A stretch of DNA of 64,000 bases from Ornithinimicrobium tianjinense. Lineage in GTDB: Bacteria; Actinomycetota; Actinomycetes; Actinomycetales; Dermatophilaceae. The notes under the pieces were generated by a model. That model was given only the letters and a program-made list of their open reading frames with translations. It ran no database searches and was not told the origin of the DNA. Both the position numbers and the translations under genes were made by a program. How positions within the stretch are numbered: the first letter of the stretch is position 1; every line of letters begins with the position of its first letter. Below are positions 9,521 to 22,897 of this stretch, piece after piece. The stretch spans positions 356,195-420,194 of the forward strand of contig NZ_BMEM01000001.1 of assembly GCF_014636495.1 (NCBI RefSeq), read 5' to 3'.

Positions 9521-11068
9521 GTGCTCAAGGGGTATGCCGTGGAGGACGTCCGCGCGGCCGAGGCCCGGGTGCGGGCCGGCCTCCCGTACGGCGAGCTGAT
9601 GCTGCGCGCGGCCCGGGCCCTGGCGGAGGTCGTCAAGGAGCGCGCCGCCGAGCGCGGTGCCACCCGGGTGGTGGTGCTGGCCGGGCCGGGCGACAACGGC
9701 GGCGACGCGCTGCACGCGGCGGCCCTGCTCGCGGGCGGCCTGTCCGTCACGGCGGTGGGCATCGGCAAGGAGCTGCACGCGCGCGGCTTCGCGGCCGCGA
9801 CGCGCGCAGGCGTGCTCGTGCACCGCACCGACCCCACCGCGCCCCTGCCCCGCCTCGTCCACGAGCTGCTGGCCGGGGCCGACCTCGTCGTCGACGGTCT
9901 GCTGGGCACGGGCGCCCGCCCGGGGCTGCGGGGAGCCATGGCCGAGGCCATCGACGCGGTGCCGGACACGGCATACCTGCTCTCGGTGGACCTGCCGAGC
10001 GGGGCCGACCCGGCCGGGCTGAAGAGCGCCGGGAAGACGCCCCTGGGCGACCCGCTCAGCGGGCCCCGCGTCAGCGACGTCGCGCACGCCGACGAGACGG
10101 TCACCCTGGCCCTGCTCAAGCCCGCGCACCTGCTCCCGGCCACGGAGTCCTCGATCGGGCGGCTCATGCTCGCCGACATCGGCGTGCAGACGACGCGTCC
10201 CCCCGCGGTGGAGCGGCTGGAGGCGCAGGACGTCGCAGAGCTGTGGCCGGTCCCCGGGCCGCAGGACCACAAGTACACCCGCGGTGTCCTCGGCGTGATC
10301 GCCGGCAGCGACGCCTATCCGGGAGCCGCCGTCCTGTGCACCACCGCGGCCGTGGAGGCGGGCGCGGGCATGGTGCGCTACTTCGGGCCGCGCCGGTGTG
10401 AGGACCTGGTCCTGGCCGCGTGCCCGGAGGTGGTCCCGGGGGCGGGGCAGATGCAGGCCGCCGTGGTCGGCCCCGGCATCGGACCCCTGGGCCGCAGCCA
10501 CGCCGACCACGACCACCACCACGACCACGCGGACATCGTGCGTGAGGCGCTGGGCGCCGACGACCTGGCCCTGGTCGTCGACGCCGGCGCCCTGGAGCTG
10601 CTCGTGCCCTGGATCCTCGAGGGCCACCGGCGCACGGCGCCGACGCTCCTGACGCCCCACGCCGGCGAGCTCGCGACCCTGCTCAGCGGCCTGGACCCGG
10701 CGCGCCGAACGACCCGCGAGGAGGTCGCGGCCGACCCCGTGCAGCACGCGCGGCGCGCCGCGGAGCGCACGGGGTGCGCCGTCCTGCTCAAGGGCGCGAC
10801 GACGATCGTCGCACCCGCCGAGCGCGGGCAGGCGGTCCGCAGCCAGGGGGTCGCGCCGGCCTGGCTGGCCACCGCGGGCAGCGGCGACGTGCTCGCCGGG
10901 CTGGCGGGCGTGCTGCTCGCCGCCGGGCTCTCGCCCGTCGACGCCGGCTCCCTCGCGGCCCTCGTCCACGCCCGCGCGGCCGAGCGGGCCAACCCGGGCG
11001 GGCCCCTGCGCGCGCTCGCCGTGGCCCGCGCGATCCCCCTGGCGGTCGCCGAGCTGCTCGCTGTGTAG
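9521..11068 (+). CDS. nnrD: Bifunctional NAD(P)H-hydrate epimerase / ADP-dependent dehydratase
   Basis: Repairs damaged nicotinamide cofactors. The N-terminal ~210 residues are a YjeF_N epimerase (LAGPGDNGGDALHAA, then VDGLLGTGARPGLRG). The C-terminal ~280 residues are a YjeF_C carbohydrate-kinase-like dehydratase (GVLGVIAGSDAYPGA, LLTPHAGEL near residue 377, ATAGSGDVLAGLAGVL near 448). The 515-residue length fits bacterial fusions. It starts with GTG immediately after the acpS stop. An unusual His/Asp-rich stretch, HADHDHHHDHAD, lies near residues 327-338 just after GPGIGPLG, where many homologues have a short loop. In many actinobacteria alr and tsaE follow this gene; here they are 16.7 kb away. 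Confidence 0.92.
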   Translation: MLKGYAVEDVRAAEARVRAGLPYGELMLRAARALAEVVKERAAERGATRVVVLAGPGDNGGDALHAAALLAGGLSVTAVGIGKELHARGFAAATRAGVLVHRTDPTAPLPRLVHELLAGADLVVDGLLGTGARPGLRGAMAEAIDAVPDTAYLLSVDLPSGADPAGLKSAGKTPLGDPLSGPRVSDVAHADETVTLALLKPAHLLPATESSIGRLMLADIGVQTTRPPAVERLEAQDVAELWPVPGPQDHKYTRGVLGVIAGSDAYPGAAVLCTTAAVEAGAGMVRYFGPRRCEDLVLAACPEVVPGAGQMQAAVVGPGIGPLGRSHADHDHHHDHADIVREALGADDLALVVDAGALELLVPWILEGHRRTAPTLLTPHAGELATLLSGLDPARRTTREEVAADPVQHARRAAERTGCAVLLKGATTIVAPAERGQAVRSQGVAPAWLATAGSGDVLAGLAGVLLAAGLSPVDAGSLAALVHARAAERANPGGPLRALAVARAIPLAVAELLAV

Positions 11069-11071
11069 GTT
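11066..11071 (+). promoter_or_regulatory. -10 hexamer TAGGTT of a leaderless VOC gene
   Basis: TAGGTT overlaps the end of nnrD (stop TAG 11066-11068) and ends six bases before ATG 11078. No ribosome binding site is visible, so the VOC gene probably has its own leaderless transcript. Confidence 0.55.
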
Positions 11072-11077
11072 GACGGT

Positions 11078-11533
11078 ATGGATCAGCGCCTCTCTCTGGT
11101 GACGCTCGGTGTGGCCGACATGGACCGCGCCAAGGACTTCTACACGGCCCTCGGGTGGGAGACCGGCCCGTCGCCGGAGCACATCGTCTTCTTCCAGACC
11201 GGCGGCATGGTCGTCGCGCTGTGGGAGCGCATGGCGCTGGCCGTCGACTCGGGGATCGACCTCGACGACGAGGACGAGGACACCCCGGGCAGCGAGGGCT
11301 GGGGCGGCAAGGTCCTCGGCCTCAACGTCGGCAGCGCCGGCGACGTGGACGAGCAGTTCGCGACCGCCGTGGACGCGGGGGCCACGGTGCTGCGCCGGCC
11401 CGCGACCCGCTACTGGGGCGGCTACTCCGGCATCTTCGCCGACCCCGACGGTCACGTCTGGGAGATCGCCCACAACCCCTACTGGACCGTGACCGACGAG
11501 GGCCAGACGCTGCTGGGCGACGGCCGGGGCTGA
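11078..11533 (+). CDS. VOC (glyoxalase/bleomycin resistance) family protein
   Basis: This 151-residue protein has the two beta-alpha-beta-beta-beta modules of the vicinal oxygen chelate fold. The first begins LSLVTLGVADMDRAKDFYTALGW and the second covers VGSAGDVDEQFATAVDAGA to GIFADPDGHVWEIAHNP. Members include glyoxalases, dioxygenases and resistance proteins; the substrate cannot be assigned here. The metal-ligand pattern looks incomplete on quick reading. It stands alone between nnrD and the thiC riboswitch. Confidence 0.82.
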   Translation: MDQRLSLVTLGVADMDRAKDFYTALGWETGPSPEHIVFFQTGGMVVALWERMALAVDSGIDLDDEDEDTPGSEGWGGKVLGLNVGSAGDVDEQFATAVDAGATVLRRPATRYWGGYSGIFADPDGHVWEIAHNPYWTVTDEGQTLLGDGRG

Positions 11534-11555
11534 CGGGGCGCCGGCGGGCGTCTGC

Positions 11556-11561
11556 TAGCCT
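11556..11561 (+). promoter_or_regulatory. -10 hexamer TAGCCT upstream of the thiC riboswitch
   Basis: TAGCCT ends 27 bases before the conserved start of the TPP aptamer, a sensible position for the promoter of the riboswitch-thiC transcript. Confidence 0.45.
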
Positions 11562-11588
11562 CGCCGGCGCACCACCACAACCACACAC

Positions 11589-14616
<3,028 letters not shown>

Positions 14617-14639
14617 TGGGGGTCCCTCCCGGGTGACCG

Positions 14640-14655
14640 CACGTCGCGGGACGTG
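14640..14655. terminator. Hairpin between convergent MFS and panB genes
   Basis: CACGTC (14640-14645) pairs perfectly with GACGTG (14650-14655) around GCGG. It sits between two convergent stop codons and may terminate both transcripts, although the stem is only six base pairs. Confidence 0.45.
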
Positions 14656-14658
14656 ACC

Positions 14659-15546
14659 TCACTCGAGCGTCGACCGGAACGCCTCCATCTCGGCGGGGTC
14701 GATGCCGTAGCAGTGCTCCGGTGCGGGGTAGCTGCCGTCCCGCACGTCTGCGGCAAAGGCGGTGAGGGCGGCGACCGCCTGGCGGTGCAGGTCGGCATAC
14801 CTCCTGACGAAGCGCGCGGAGCCGCCGGAGCCCCAGCCCAGCAGGTCGTGCAGGACGAGCACCTGGCCGTCCGTGGCGGGACCGGCGCCGATGCCGATGG
14901 TCACGAGGTCGAGCGACGGGCAGATCGCTGCGGCGACCTCCGCGGGCACCGCCTCGAGGACGACCGAGAAGCAGCCCACCTCCTGCAGTGCTCGCGCCTC
15001 CTCGGCGACGCGCCGGGCCGCCGCGGCGGTGCGACCCTGGGCCCTGAAGCCGCCCAGGGCCGTCGCGGTCTGCGGGGTCAGGCCGACGTGGCCCATCACC
15101 GGGATGCCGGCCGCGACGATCGCGGCCGCCCGCGCCAGGGGCACGGCGCTGCCGCCCTCGAGCTTCACCGCGTCGCAGCCGCCCTCCTTCACGAAGCGCA
15201 GCGCCGTCGCCACCGCCTGCTCGTCGCTGACCTCGTAGGACCCGAAGGGCAGGTCGCCGACGAGCAGCGGGGCGTGCAGTCCCCGACGCGCGGCGCGGGT
15301 CAGGACGAGCATCTCGTCCACGGTGACCGGCACGGTGCTGTCGAGGCCGAGGACGGTCATCGCGGCGGAGTCGCCGACGAGGACGACGTCGACGCCCGCC
15401 TCCTCGGCCGCCAGGGCCGACGGGAAGTCATAGGCGGTGACCATGACGATCCGGTCGCCGGCCTGCTTCATGGCGGCGAGGTCGGGCAGCGTGAGGCGAG
15501 GGCGAACGTGATCGGCCGCGGGCCCGGGGCGTGGGCGCGTCGACAC
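14659..15546 (-). CDS. panB: 3-methyl-2-oxobutanoate hydroxymethyltransferase
   Basis: Adds a hydroxymethyl group from 5,10-methylene-THF to ketoisovalerate to give ketopantoate. The 295-residue protein has MVTAYDFPSALAAEEAGVD with metal-binding neighbourhood VGDSAAM, VADLPFGSYE-like VGDLPFGSYE, KLEGG and GHVGLTPQ. It is the last gene of a four-gene minus-strand pantothenate operon and starts with GTG ten bases after panD ends. The N-terminal ~20 residues before LTLPDLAAMK are probably a flexible extension. Confidence 0.94.
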   Translation of the reverse strand: MSTRPRPGPAADHVRPRLTLPDLAAMKQAGDRIVMVTAYDFPSALAAEEAGVDVVLVGDSAAMTVLGLDSTVPVTVDEMLVLTRAARRGLHAPLLVGDLPFGSYEVSDEQAVATALRFVKEGGCDAVKLEGGSAVPLARAAAIVAAGIPVMGHVGLTPQTATALGGFRAQGRTAAAARRVAEEARALQEVGCFSVVLEAVPAEVAAAICPSLDLVTIGIGAGPATDGQVLVLHDLLGWGSGGSARFVRRYADLHRQAVAALTAFAADVRDGSYPAPEHCYGIDPAEMEAFRSTLE

Positions 15547-15555
15547 CGGCCCGCC

Positions 15556-15948
15556 TCAGCGCGCGCCGGTGAGGAGCGTCCCGACCTCGGCGTCCACGTC
15601 GACGACGGTGTTGGTTCCCTTCTCGACGTGGACGACCACGGGCTCGTAGGTCGCCAGCTCGGCCCGGTCGTACTGCCCGTAGGAGATGACGATGATCGTG
15701 TCGCCGCGGTGGACGAGGCGGGCGGCGGCGCCGTTGACCTTCATCTGTCCCGAGCCGCGCTCGCCGGCGATCGTGTAGGTCTCGAAGCGGGCGCCGTTGT
15801 CGACGTTGACGACGCTGACCTGCTCGTGCTCGAGGATGTCCGAGGCCTCGAGCAGGTCCGGGTCGATGGTGATCGAGCCGACGTAGTGCAGGTCGGCGTC
15901 CGTCACCGTCGCGCGGTGGATCTTGGACTTGAGCATGGTGCGGAGCAT
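15556..15948 (-). CDS. panD: Aspartate 1-decarboxylase proenzyme
   Basis: Makes beta-alanine from aspartate using a pyruvoyl group formed by self-cleavage. The 130-residue protein has the cleavage site between Gly24 and Ser25 (HYVGSITID), Lys9 in [12 protein letters not shown], and Tyr58-type residues in the [17 protein letters not shown] and ISYGQ stretches. ATG 15948 overlaps the panC stop by one base (TGATG), although the frame stays open well upstream inside panC. Coupling to panC suits balanced supply of beta-alanine and pantoate. Confidence 0.95.
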   Translation of the reverse strand: MLRTMLKSKIHRATVTDADLHYVGSITIDPDLLEASDILEHEQVSVVNVDNGARFETYTIAGERGSGQMKVNGAAARLVHRGDTIIVISYGQYDRAELATYEPVVVHVEKGTNTVVDVDAEVGTLLTGAR

Positions 15949-16805
15949 CAGCGGGTCTCCAGGGCGAGGGCGGGGACGGGCAGGTTGTCGATGAGCCGGA
16001 CGTCGCCGACCCGGGCGGCGACCACGGCCACGCTCGGCCGGCGCGGGTCGTGGGCCGGGGCGAAGGTGTCGGGGTCGACCAGGGCGAGGTACTCGGGGTC
16101 CACGCGCATCACCCGCATCCACTGCTGGCCCAGCTGCTCGGCGGCGCGCAGGTCACCGCCCGAGGCCGCCTCGACCGCGACGTCCAGGCCGGCCTTGAGG
16201 GCGAGGGCGCGGCGGCGGTCCTCGGGGGCGATGCGCACGTTGCGGCTGGACATCGCCAGCCCGTCCGCCTCCCGCACGGTCGGGGCGGCCTCGATGGTCA
16301 CCGGCAGGCCGAGGTCGGCCACGAGCCGGCGCACCACCGCCACCTGCTGGGCGTCCTTCTGACCGAACCACGCCACGTCCGGCGAGGCGGCGAGGAGCAG
16401 CTTGGTCACCACCGTCGCGACCCCGTCGAAGTGCCCCACACCACGCTGCTCGCCCTCGAGCGGCTCGCTGACGCCGCGCACCTGGACGGTGGTGGCGAAG
16501 CCGTGGGGATACATCTCCTCCACCGACGGGGCGAAGAGCAGGTCCGCCCCGGCGCCTGCGGCCAGGGCCGCGTCGCGCGCCTCGTCCCGGGGGTATGCCG
16601 TGAGGTCGGCCCGGTCGTCGAACTGGGTCGGGTTGACGAAGACCGAGACCACGACCACGTCGCAGGCGGCCCGGGCCGCTCGGACGAGCGAGAGGTGCCC
16701 GTCGTGCAGGGCCCCCATCGTGGGCACGAGCCCGATGCGTCGGCCCTCGGCCCGTGCCGGGGCCAGGGCCGAGCGGAGGTCGGCGACGGTGCGGACGGTT
16801 CTCAA
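15948..16805 (-). CDS. panC: Pantoate-beta-alanine ligase
   Basis: Joins pantoate and beta-alanine with ATP to give pantothenate. The 285-residue protein shows [13 protein letters not shown] near residue 28 (the nucleotidyltransferase HxGH signature), [25 protein letters not shown] and the late MSSRNVR motif, all characteristic of PanC. The start is TTG 16805, with AGGAGG upstream, and it overlaps the DUF2520 gene by four bases. The TTG start is uncommon and may lower translation. Confidence 0.95.
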   Translation of the reverse strand: MRTVRTVADLRSALAPARAEGRRIGLVPTMGALHDGHLSLVRAARAACDVVVVSVFVNPTQFDDRADLTAYPRDEARDAALAAGAGADLLFAPSVEEMYPHGFATTVQVRGVSEPLEGEQRGVGHFDGVATVVTKLLLAASPDVAWFGQKDAQQVAVVRRLVADLGLPVTIEAAPTVREADGLAMSSRNVRIAPEDRRRALALKAGLDVAVEAASGGDLRAAEQLGQQWMRVMRVDPEYLALVDPDTFAPAHDPRRPSVAVVAARVGDVRLIDNLPVPALALETR

Positions 16806-17539
16806 CGGGGGGCCTCCTGGGCGGCGAGTCGGCGGGTGCGGGTGAGGAGCACGTCATACAGCTCGAGGTCGTCGGGGCAGCGCTCGGCGACGGCGGCGCG
16901 CTGGCGGGCGACGGTCTCCTCGTCGCCGCGCGCGACCGGGCCCGTCAGGGCCGACGCGGAGCCGGTGCGGGCCCAGCTCTCGACGGTGGCGCGAACGAGG
17001 GGCAGCAGCCGCTCGCGCGGCACCCCGGCGGAGGCCGCGAGGCGCTCGGCGAGGTCCTCGAGGGTCAGGAGGAAGTTGGAGGCGACGGAGGCGGCGGCGT
17101 GGTAGGCCGCCCGGTCCGCGTCACGCACGTGGACCGTCAGCATGCCCAGGGCGTCCGCGAGCTGCTCGGCGAGCTCGAGCGCACGGTCGGTGGAGCCGGC
17201 GACGGCCGCGGTGGCGCCGGTCAGGTCGGCGCCCTGGCCGGTGACGGTCATGAGCGGGTGCAGGCTGAACGCCTCGTGCGGGGCCAGGACGTCGAGCGTG
17301 GTGGCGCCGGAGCAGTGGCCGACGAGGAGACCGTCCCGGGGGGTGAGGGCGGCGGAGGCGTGGGCGACCTGGGCGTCCGGGACGACGAGGAGGACGACCC
17401 CGACCTCCTGAGGGTCCGCGCCGCGGCCCAGGGGGCCGGTCACCGACCAGCCCGCGAGGCGCAGGGCCCGGGTCAGCGTGGTCCCGAGGCGTCCGCCACC
17501 GACGACCGCGACGCGAGGGCGCACGCCTGTCCGGTCCAT
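16802..17539 (-). CDS. Rossmann/DUF2520 oxidoreductase-like protein of the pan operon
   Basis: This 245-residue protein has an N-terminal NAD(P)-binding Rossmann domain (VAVVGGGRLGTTLTRALRLAG) and a helical C-terminal DUF2520 domain (HAAASVASNFLLTLEDLA). Related genes often precede panC in Actinobacteria. No panE or ilvC is present nearby, so it is a reasonable candidate for the missing ketopantoate reductase step, but I infer this from context and fold only. ATG 17539 is preceded by GAGGAGG, making it the first gene of the operon DUF2520-panC-panD-panB. Confidence 0.82.
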   Translation of the reverse strand: MDRTGVRPRVAVVGGGRLGTTLTRALRLAGWSVTGPLGRGADPQEVGVVLLVVPDAQVAHASAALTPRDGLLVGHCSGATTLDVLAPHEAFSLHPLMTVTGQGADLTGATAAVAGSTDRALELAEQLADALGMLTVHVRDADRAAYHAAASVASNFLLTLEDLAERLAASAGVPRERLLPLVRATVESWARTGSASALTGPVARGDEETVARQRAAVAERCPDDLELYDVLLTRTRRLAAQEAPR

Positions 17540-17654
17540 CCGTGGCCTCCTCGCTCCGTCGCTCGACCGCGGAGGACTCTAGTTGAGCAATACCCCCACC
17601 ACGAAATCGACCGGACAGGCGGTAGTGCCACCAGCGGCGCGGCGCGCCATACCG

Positions 17655-17686
17655 GACGCGCCGTCCTGCCAGCAGGACGGCGCGTC
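17655..17686 (-). terminator. leuA terminator hairpin
   Basis: A perfect 14-bp stem (17655-17668 with 17673-17686) and a 4-base loop lie eight bases past the leuA stop on the minus strand. It is one of the strongest hairpins in the window. No T-run follows. Confidence 0.75.
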
Positions 17687-17693
17687 GACGGGG

Positions 17694-19706
<2,013 letters not shown>

Positions 19707-19738
19707 TCACCTGGTTGCCGCGCTCACTCGCTCCGCGC

Positions 19739-19774
19739 ATCGATGTGCAGGGCTGTATCGATGTGCAGGACTGT
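19739..19774. repeat. Tandem 18-bp repeat, two copies
   Basis: ATCGATGTGCAGGGCTGT (19739-19756) is followed directly by the same unit with one change (19757-19774). The pair abuts and slightly overlaps a long inverted repeat. No gene covers it. It lies between the leuA leader and the 3' end of a glycosyltransferase gene, and its base composition is less GC-rich than its surroundings. Confidence 0.8.
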
Positions 19775-19816
19775 TGTGTCGCAACGAATGCTCTGGCATT
19801 GCTTGTGACACAACAG
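19771..19816. repeat. 46-bp imperfect inverted repeat
   Basis: Arms 19771-19791 and 19796-19816 match at 18 of 21 positions with a 4-base loop. The outer ten bases (CTGTTGTGTC with GACACAACAG) are perfect. The sequence is AT-rich for this genome. It could be a terminator, or the remnant of a small palindromic mobile element given the duplicated leuD scrap six bases away. Confidence 0.75.
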
Positions 19817-19821
19817 CCCAC

Positions 19822-19891
19822 GGTCGCCACGATGTCGCCGCAGGTCGCTCTGCGGGCCGGCAGGTCGACGGTGATCTCGGTGCCCGGCTCG
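19822..19891 (-). pseudogene. Displaced 70-bp fragment of leuD
   Basis: These 70 bases match leuD positions 24577-24646 at 68 of 70 bases (differences at 19847 and 19849), in the same orientation. The fragment corresponds to the part of LeuD with [20 protein letters not shown]. It has no start or stop of its own and lies between leuA and a glycosyltransferase gene. It is a recent partial duplication across about 4.7 kb, adjacent to tandem and inverted repeats. Confidence 0.88.
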
Positions 19892-19908
19892 AGGTCGCGG
19901 GCTGAGCG

Positions 19909-21021
19909 TCACCGGTTGAGGGTCGCCGGCCGACGCTGACGTCGCGCTGAGCGGCCCCCGCCGTCTCGACGGTGAGGGCCGGCCTCGCTCCGGGCGACCC
20001 GCGCCGCGACCAGCTCCCGGTAGATCCCGACCAGCCGCTCCGCCGCGGCCGCGCTGTCGAAGCGGTCCGCGATCCGGCGCGACCGCTCCGCCCACGTCCG
20101 GTATGCCGTCTCGTCTTCGCGCAGGTGCACGAGGGCCTCGCCGAAGGTCTCGTCGCGGCAGCGGAGCACGTCGTCGCCGAAGGTGTCGTCGTACTCCGGG
20201 ATGTCGCGCGCCACGACCGGCAGGCCCACGCCGGCGGCCTCGAGGATGCACATCGGGTGGTTCTCCTGCTCGGCCGGCAGGCAGAAGACGTCGGCGGCCT
20301 GCAGATATCGCCTCACCTCGGGGTGCGGGAGCATGTCGGTGAAGACGAGGTTGTCCGGGGCGTCGTCCATCAGGGAGCGCATGGCGCCGTAGTCGGCACC
20401 GAGGTGCTTGAACGGGATGCCGCCCACCCACACGAACGTCATCTCCGGGTGCTCGCGGGCCAGCCGGTCGACCAGGTCGACCCGCTTGCGCGGCTGCACC
20501 TGACCCACGCCGAGCACCACGAACGCGTCGTCGCGGAAGCCCAGCTCCCGACGCGCGGCAATGCGGTCCTGCGTGGTCGTGCGGTAGGCCGCCATGTCGA
20601 TGGTGTTGTAGAGGACCTCGATGCGGTCCGGGTCGACGCCGAGCTCGGACTCGAGCGCACGGGCGACCGTCCCGGATACGGCGAGGACCGTGTCGGCGCG
20701 CCGGTAGAACCACCGCATGTAGAGGCGGGCGGCCGGACGCCACCAGCGTGCCCCGCGCAGCGAGCCGACGAGCGAGTCGGGCACGACGTGCGCGGAGACC
20801 ACGGTGGGCGCGCGCGGGTCGAGGAGCTTGCGCCATACCCGCGTGCCCAGGGTGTGCAGGTGGTAGACGCCGCAGTCGACGCGCTCGCCGTAGCGGCCGC
20901 GGACGACGGACACGTCGTCGCGACGCTCCAGCGCGGTGGCCAGCTCGACGTAGGCGGTGTGCACGCCGTGCCCCTGCACGGAGACGTCGCTCTCGCTCGC
21001 CATGTTGACGACCAGGCTCAT
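19909..21021 (-). CDS. Glycosyltransferase family 4 (GT-B fold)
   Basis: This ~370-residue glycosyltransferase has an N-terminal acceptor half with HTLGTRVWRKLL and VSAHVVPDS. The nucleotide-sugar half shows VLGVGQVQPRKRVDLV near residue 170, VFCLPAEQENHPMCILEAAGVGLPVV with the E-x7-E-like signature, and a terminal amphipathic basic tail. It probably adds a sugar to a lipid or wall polymer on the cytoplasmic face. ATG 21021 has a GGGG sequence upstream; an in-frame GTG at 21030 overlaps the preceding stop as GTGA and is equally plausible. It is the last gene of a GT-VTT-GT operon. Confidence 0.82.
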   Translation of the reverse strand: MSLVVNMASESDVSVQGHGVHTAYVELATALERRDDVSVVRGRYGERVDCGVYHLHTLGTRVWRKLLDPRAPTVVSAHVVPDSLVGSLRGARWWRPAARLYMRWFYRRADTVLAVSGTVARALESELGVDPDRIEVLYNTIDMAAYRTTTQDRIAARRELGFRDDAFVVLGVGQVQPRKRVDLVDRLAREHPEMTFVWVGGIPFKHLGADYGAMRSLMDDAPDNLVFTDMLPHPEVRRYLQAADVFCLPAEQENHPMCILEAAGVGLPVVARDIPEYDDTFGDDVLRCRDETFGEALVHLREDETAYRTWAERSRRIADRFDSAAAAERLVGIYRELVAARVARSEAGPHRRDGGGRSARRQRRPATLNR

Positions 21022-21026
21022 CGCGC

Positions 21027-21680
21027 TCACCCCGCCAGCCACGGGATCCAGCGGGACAGGAGCGTCAGAACGCCGAAGGTGTAGACGATCAGCGCCCACG
21101 GCTTGAGCAGCAGGATGATCACCACGAAGGTGCGCCACCGCATGCGGGAGAGCCCGGCCAGGTAGCAGAGCAGGTCGTCCGGCGCGACGGGCAGCGCGAT
21201 CGCGACCGCGAACCAGCGGGTGAAGTGCTGGTGCTGGAGCCAGCCGAGCCAGCGCTCGACCGTCGCGGTGCGGAAGCGCGCGAGCAGCAGGTCCTGGCCG
21301 ACGTGGCGGGAGAGCGCGAAGACGAGCATCGAGCCGAGGGAGGTCGCGGCGTAGGCGACCAGGACGCCGACCACCGGCCCGAAGAGGATCGGGGCGGCCA
21401 TGATCGTCGCGGAGCCGGGAAGGACGGGGAAGACCGCCTCGCCCGCGCCGACGAGCGCGTAGACGACGGGCGCGAGCGGCCCGAAGCCGTCGACGGTGTC
21501 CTGCAGCGCCGACACCGACGTCAGGGCCCCCGACTGGAACCCCCAGACGACCATCGCGACCAGTTCGACCCAGCCCACGACCGCGACCCGGCGCGACCAG
21601 CGCAGGAAGGCGGCTGCCGTGGGAGGCGGGGGTGGGGACGGCCGGTGGGTCGACGCCCGCTCGAGCCGTGCGGTGGTCAT
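21027..21680 (-). CDS. VTT/DedA-like membrane protein
   Basis: This 217-residue membrane protein belongs to the VTT (SNARE-associated, YdjX/TVP38/DedA) group. It has an N-terminal anchor near residues 30-55, then the domain core with EAVFPVLPGSATIMAAPILFG-like sequence, SLGSMLVFALSRHVGQDLL, and FAVAIALPVAPDDLLCYLAGLSRM. Family members act in lipid scrambling or membrane homeostasis. ATG 21680 overlaps the stop of the upstream glycosyltransferase (ATGA). Its place between two glycosyltransferase genes suggests a role in moving or handling the lipid acceptor or product, which is inference. Confidence 0.82.
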   Translation of the reverse strand: MTTARLERASTHRPSPPPPPTAAAFLRWSRRVAVVGWVELVAMVVWGFQSGALTSVSALQDTVDGFGPLAPVVYALVGAGEAVFPVLPGSATIMAAPILFGPVVGVLVAYAATSLGSMLVFALSRHVGQDLLLARFRTATVERWLGWLQHQHFTRWFAVAIALPVAPDDLLCYLAGLSRMRWRTFVVIILLLKPWALIVYTFGVLTLLSRWIPWLAG

Positions 21681-22897
21681 GCCGCCCACCTCGCCGTGCC
21701 GGCGGCACTGATCGCCCGGTCATAGGCCGCGCCGACGGCGGCGGCGAAGGTGTCGCGCCCCGAGCGGGCCGCGCTGCGGACCGCGCCCTCGCTCCAGCGC
21801 TCTCGCAGGTCGGGGTCGCGCAGGAGGTCTGTCAGCGTGCGGGTGAACTCCTCGGGCGTGGTGTAGGTGCGGCCGTTGACGTCGTCCACGACGACACCGT
21901 CTACCGAGGCGTCGTCGCGGCACAGGACGGGTATGCCGCTGGCCAGGGCCTCGAGGTAGGTCAACCCCTGGGTCTCGCTGCGCGAGACGGAGACGAAGAC
22001 GTCGGCGAGCCGGTAGAAGTCCGGGACCCGCGCAGGCTCGATGGCCCCGACGAAGCGCACCCGGGGCGTCAGGCCGAGCCGCTCGACCTGCCGGCGCAGC
22101 GCGCCGGCCTGCGGCCCGTCGCCGGCCACGACCAGCTGCCACGGCTCGTGCACGGTGGCCAGCAGGTCGATCACCTCGGCGGTGTTCTTCTCCGCCGCCA
22201 GCCGGCCGAGGCTGAGGACCACGGGCACGCCCGGCGTCAGGTCCAGCGAGGCGCGCAGGTCCTCCGACCCCGGGCCCGGGGTGAAGCGGGTGAGGTCGAT
22301 GCCGGTGGGGACCACGCACACCGGCGCGCGGACGCCATACCCGCGCAGGAGCGTCTCGATCTTGGCGGTCGGGGCGATGACCAGGTCCGTGCGGTTGAGG
22401 GTCTTGCGCGCGAACCGGGCGACCAGGGCGCGGCCGGTGCGCTCGTGCGGGAAGAAGTAGTGCGTGTAGTCGGCGTAGAGCGTGTGGTAGGTGTGCAGGT
22501 GCGGGACGTCCAGCCGGTGCGCGAGCCGCCGCGCCCACCAGAACGCGACGAACTCCGTGTGCGAGTGCAGCACCTCGGGACGCCAGGCGACCAGGTCGGC
22601 CCACAGGTCCCGGTCGACCGGGCGGCCCAGCCGGGCGTGCGGGTAGATGTGGCTCGCGTCCAGCGACGGCAGCCGGTAGACCTCGCCGTCGAAGGTGGTG
22701 CGGCGGGTGGGTCCGACGGTCAGGACGCGGACCTCGTGACCGGCCTCGACCAGGCCCTTGCGCAGCTCGTCGATCGAGGTCACGACCCCGTTGACGGTCG
22801 GGCGGTAGGAGTCGGTGAGCAGCAGGACCCGACGGGCGCGCGCGGCGGTGGTTCGAGGCACACCCGCATCGTGTCGGGAGCCGCCCCGGTGCGTCAT
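21677..22897 (-). CDS. Glycosyltransferase family 4, glycolipid/mannosyltransferase type
   Basis: This roughly 400-residue GT-B enzyme resembles 1,2-diacylglycerol glucosyltransferases and phosphatidylinositol mannosyltransferases. Key pieces are DSYRPTVNGVVTSIDELRKGL near the start, LHSHTEFVAFW, YHTLYADYTHYF, VPTGIDLTRFTPG, LSLGRLAAEKN and SRSETQGLTYLEALASGIPV. The start is uncertain: the frame opens at 22981, I use ATG 22897, and a GTG at 22861 just before RTTAARARRVLLL is also reasonable. It is the first gene of the GT-VTT-GT operon and faces away from a broken lipoprotein gene. Confidence 0.84.
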   Translation of the reverse strand: MTHRGGSRHDAGVPRTTAARARRVLLLTDSYRPTVNGVVTSIDELRKGLVEAGHEVRVLTVGPTRRTTFDGEVYRLPSLDASHIYPHARLGRPVDRDLWADLVAWRPEVLHSHTEFVAFWWARRLAHRLDVPHLHTYHTLYADYTHYFFPHERTGRALVARFARKTLNRTDLVIAPTAKIETLLRGYGVRAPVCVVPTGIDLTRFTPGPGSEDLRASLDLTPGVPVVLSLGRLAAEKNTAEVIDLLATVHEPWQLVVAGDGPQAGALRRQVERLGLTPRVRFVGAIEPARVPDFYRLADVFVSVSRSETQGLTYLEALASGIPVLCRDDASVDGVVVDDVNGRTYTTPEEFTRTLTDLLRDPDLRERWSEGAVRSAARSGRDTFAAAVGAAYDRAISAAGTARWAA

